Of a stretch of 14,539 nucleotides of DNA, positions 13,131 through 14,539 are shown piece after piece. The DNA lies in the NCBI GenBank assembly GCA_045627885.1, contig JAZQOM010000046.1, positions 1-14,539 of the forward strand, given 5' to 3'. Made by a program: the position numbers and the translations under genes. Source of the DNA: CALCTE01 sp045627885 (GTDB taxonomy: Bacteria > Bacillota > Clostridia > Oscillospirales > CAG-272). The number at the start of each line of letters is the position of its first letter. Within the stretch, counting starts at the first letter, position 1. The notes beneath the pieces are model-generated. The model made no database searches, was not told the DNA's origin, and saw only the letters and a program-made list of their open reading frames with translations.

Positions 13131-13628
13131 TCACTTCTGTTTTAATTTATCCTTTTGAAGATAAATGGAATTCTGGAAGTTTCTGATGTTTTCATTTGAA
13201 TATCCAATCAGCGAAAAATGAATATTTCCGCCGGCATATTCAATGAACAGGAACTTTTTGTGGAATTTTACATACGCAACGATGAATACTATCGACCAAA
13301 TAAGTCCGACAAATATCATAGCCGGCAAAGAAGCGATTCCGACTATCAAAAAGATAAAGAAAAAGAGTCCTGCAAGGACAAGGAACAAGATGGGATTATA
13401 GTCCACAATTCTCGTGCCGGTGATATCCTCCAAATCAATCTTGTCCATTTCGGATTTGATGTTCAGCAAGCCGACTTTGTGATTGTAATAAAGACGCTTA
13501 TTTGTAATAAAAGCCGTCTCCTCCTTGAGTCCTTCGCCGGAAATAATGTTCTGCAAATTTCCGTTTGTAAGTGAGCAAACTAGTGTTTCGCTTGAGTCAA
13601 CAAGTGTGTCCTTATAATTTATTAACAT
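13131..13628 (-). CDS. Small membrane protein with PH-like strands around a two-helix hairpin
   Basis: I do not recognise a named family. The 165-residue protein starts MLINYKDTLVDSSETLVCSL. Residues 37-75 look like the strands of a bacterial PH-type domain (EETAFITNKRLYYNHK, then KIDLEDITGTRIVDYN). Two hydrophobic helices follow (79-99 and 101-122), then a cytosolic tail with FLFIEYAGGNIHFSLIGYS and a helix NENIRNFQNSIYLQKDKL, which resembles the last strands and C-terminal helix of a PH fold. The N-terminus has no signal peptide, so both halves should face the cytosol. The ATG at 13628-13626 follows GAAAGGGGGG; the longer frame to 13844 has no RBS. A strong promoter lies directly upstream, so it is probably transcribed alone. 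Confidence 0.7.
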   Translation of the reverse strand: MLINYKDTLVDSSETLVCSLTNGNLQNIISGEGLKEETAFITNKRLYYNHKVGLLNIKSEMDKIDLEDITGTRIVDYNPILFLVLAGLFFFIFLIVGIASLPAMIFVGLIWSIVFIVAYVKFHKKFLFIEYAGGNIHFSLIGYSNENIRNFQNSIYLQKDKLKQK

Positions 13629-13647
13629 AATATCCCCCCTTTCGATT

Positions 13648-13676
13648 ATTATATAATATTCAGTGTTATAATGCAA
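13648..13676 (-). promoter_or_regulatory. Promoter of the PH-like membrane protein gene
   Basis: Minus-strand TTGCAT (13676-13671), a 17-bp spacer and a perfect TATAAT (13653-13648) precede the start codon by about 20 bp. The promoter lies inside the last codons of the small ORF at 13649-13831. Confidence 0.75.
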
Positions 13677-13831
13677 GCGGTAAATAAACAAAATAGCATA
13701 ATTTTTAATGAAACATTTGCTTCGCAAATATGAAGTGCCGGCTTTGCCGCCATGAAGAGCTTGCCCGCACCGAAGCCGAAAGCGAATGCCGCTAACAGAA
13801 ACGAAGCAAGAGCAAAAATGATATCTTGCAT
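13649..13831 (-). CDS. Possible small hydrophobic protein (60 residues)
   Basis: This ORF has an ATG at 13831-13829 and a TTGGAG site 7 nt upstream. The 60 residues begin MQDIIFALASFLLAAFAFGFG and end FCLFTACIITLNII, giving two hydrophobic segments joined by a short polar part (KPALHICEANVSLK). It would be a two-helix membrane peptide with both ends outside, or both ends inside. I do not recognise the family. The upstream ORF ends 13 bp before this start. The next gene's promoter lies within its 3' end, which leaves open that this is a remnant and not a working gene. Confidence 0.45.
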   Translation of the reverse strand: MQDIIFALASFLLAAFAFGFGAGKLFMAAKPALHICEANVSLKIMLFCLFTACIITLNII

Positions 13832-13844
13832 ATTGTTTCTCCAA

Positions 13845-14021
13845 TCAAACCAAAGCGACAGGGTGATTCCTGCCGCTTTGTGAAAGAATATTATTCGGAA
13901 GTGCGGAGAGCATCCAGAAACTGCTGTGCGTCGGCACAACCTTTATAAAGAGCAATGGTGCAAATGCCTGCAGAAAGAAATGCACGATGCCGATGCTGAT
14001 TGCCTTACCGAGCGGTTCCAT
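13845..14021 (-). CDS. Doubtful short hydrophobic ORF (58 residues), possibly a gene remnant
   Basis: The gap between the nucleotidase stop (14045) and the 60-residue ORF contains one open frame, ATG 14021-14019 to TGA 13847-13845. It reads MEPLGKAISIGIVHFFLQAF ..., with one or two hydrophobic stretches, then a polar tail (NNILSQSGRNHPVALV). No clear ribosome binding site precedes it. Its hydrophobic but untidy composition could be the remnant of a transporter gene. I cannot assign a family. It is listed so that the region is not left blank. Confidence 0.2.
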   Translation of the reverse strand: MEPLGKAISIGIVHFFLQAFAPLLFIKVVPTHSSFWMLSALPNNILSQSGRNHPVALV

Positions 14022-14044
14022 CACGATGTTCCGATTGAAATGTC

Positions 14045-14539
14045 TTATTTAATCGTAATTCTGTTATCAACAGCGTTATACTGCGACAAATCGCCGCCGA
14101 GTCTGTTAATATAGTCTATGAGCACCTGATAGTCGTCAATTGACTCATCAATGACAAGCTCGTGTTCGGCAAGGAAATAGAGCATTCCGGAGCCGCCGTT
14201 CTTTATCATATAATTGTGACTTGCGAGCGTGTAAGTTGCATTTAAGTCAATCGGCACATATTCTCCGTTTTTGAGGACCATAACATCACACGCCGTTCTT
14301 GTCCCAGTCCCGTAAAAGCATCATTCTCATCCGTTTGTACGCTGCTGTTTACGGAGGTATCTACCGTGAATTTCAAACCGGACACCTGTTGGAAGCTTCC
14401 GTCTTCACCCCACGCCTCTCCGTCTTTTACATAATCGCTTTGTACATAACGGTAGAAACATTCGAGCATATCAAGTATCTCCGCACCCGTCATCTTGACG
14501 ACACACAGGGAGTTGCCATAGGGATTGACCGCAATGATA
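14045..14539 (-). pseudogene. 5'-nucleotidase (UshA/NT5E family) C-terminal part, frameshifted and cut by the window edge
   Basis: Two minus-strand frames together give the C-terminal substrate-binding domain of a 5'-nucleotidase. The first (14538 down to about 14290) reads IIAVNPYGNSLCVVKMTGAE, then ILDMLE, QVSGLKFTVDTSVNSSVQ and DAFTGLGQERR. The second (about 14320 down to 14045) reads RTACDVMVLKNGEYVPIDL, then ATYTLASHNYMIKNGGSG and ends at TAA. The break lies between about 14286 and 14320: the second frame has stops just upstream (TGA 14323-14321) and the first runs into TAA at 14244-14242. One lost base (or two gained) explains it. Intact enzymes of this type are exported and split nucleotides or related phosphoesters. 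The catalytic metallophosphatase domain lies outside the window. It is either a true pseudogene or a sequencing/assembly error. Confidence 0.8.

Noticed and set aside
13629..13844. 72-residue extension of the PH-like protein
   Set aside because: The extension overlaps the promoter and the small ORF in another frame and has no RBS; the ATG at 13628 follows GAAAGGGGGG.

Overview
The window reads as chromosomal DNA of a spore-forming Firmicute of the class Clostridia, probably an anaerobic gut-type lineage. Support comes from the spoVAC/spoVAD/spoVAE spore genes, a groES-groEL operon behind a perfect CIRCE/HrcA operator, strong GGAGG-type ribosome binding sites, GTG and TTG starts, and short intergenic gaps with AT-rich promoters and compact hairpin terminators. 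The lineage is an inference; no rRNA or tRNA is present to place it.

Layout. Positions 1-112 hold the 3' end of an unidentified plus-strand gene, followed by a two-way terminator. From 161 to 4942 lies a spoVA locus on the minus strand that has been split. spoVAE and spoVAD sit at 161-1523 and spoVAC at 4496-4942. Between them, on the plus strand, is a two-gene unit: a flavin reductase-like protein, then a large lipoprotein of the GH36/alpha-galactosidase superfamily. It has its own strong promoter and a terminator that overlaps the spoVAC stop. From 5038 to 7362 is a complete SsuABC/ThiXYZ-type ABC importer operon (lipoprotein, permease, short ATPase) that ends in a terminator shared with the convergent groESL operon (7378-9304, minus).

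The 187-bp gap between groES and a divergent Na+/alanine-type symporter (9492-10766) is dense in signals: the groES promoter, CIRCE, a possible plus-strand promoter whose -10 lies in the CIRCE spacer, a 15-bp direct repeat with a 20-bp period, and a 9-bp inverted repeat next to the symporter RBS. The symporter overlaps by 29 bp, tail to tail, a P-loop protein of the PRK06851 type (10738-11778, minus). That gene is divergent from an iron-containing alcohol dehydrogenase (11930-13081, plus). Their 151-bp gap contains two recognisable promoters and palindromes.

The right end (13131-14539, minus) holds a small membrane protein whose PH-like strands appear to be split by a two-helix hairpin, two short hydrophobic ORFs of uncertain status, and the C-terminal part of a 5'-nucleotidase (UshA/NT5E type) interrupted by a frameshift and cut by the window edge.

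Most of the window is housekeeping and accessory metabolism. I see no phage, IS element, CRISPR array, RNA gene or riboswitch, and no convincing multi-gene novel system. The most interesting points are the split spoVA operon, the regulatory gap at 9305-9491, the PRK06851-type gene, the PH-like/membrane hairpin protein and the decayed right edge.
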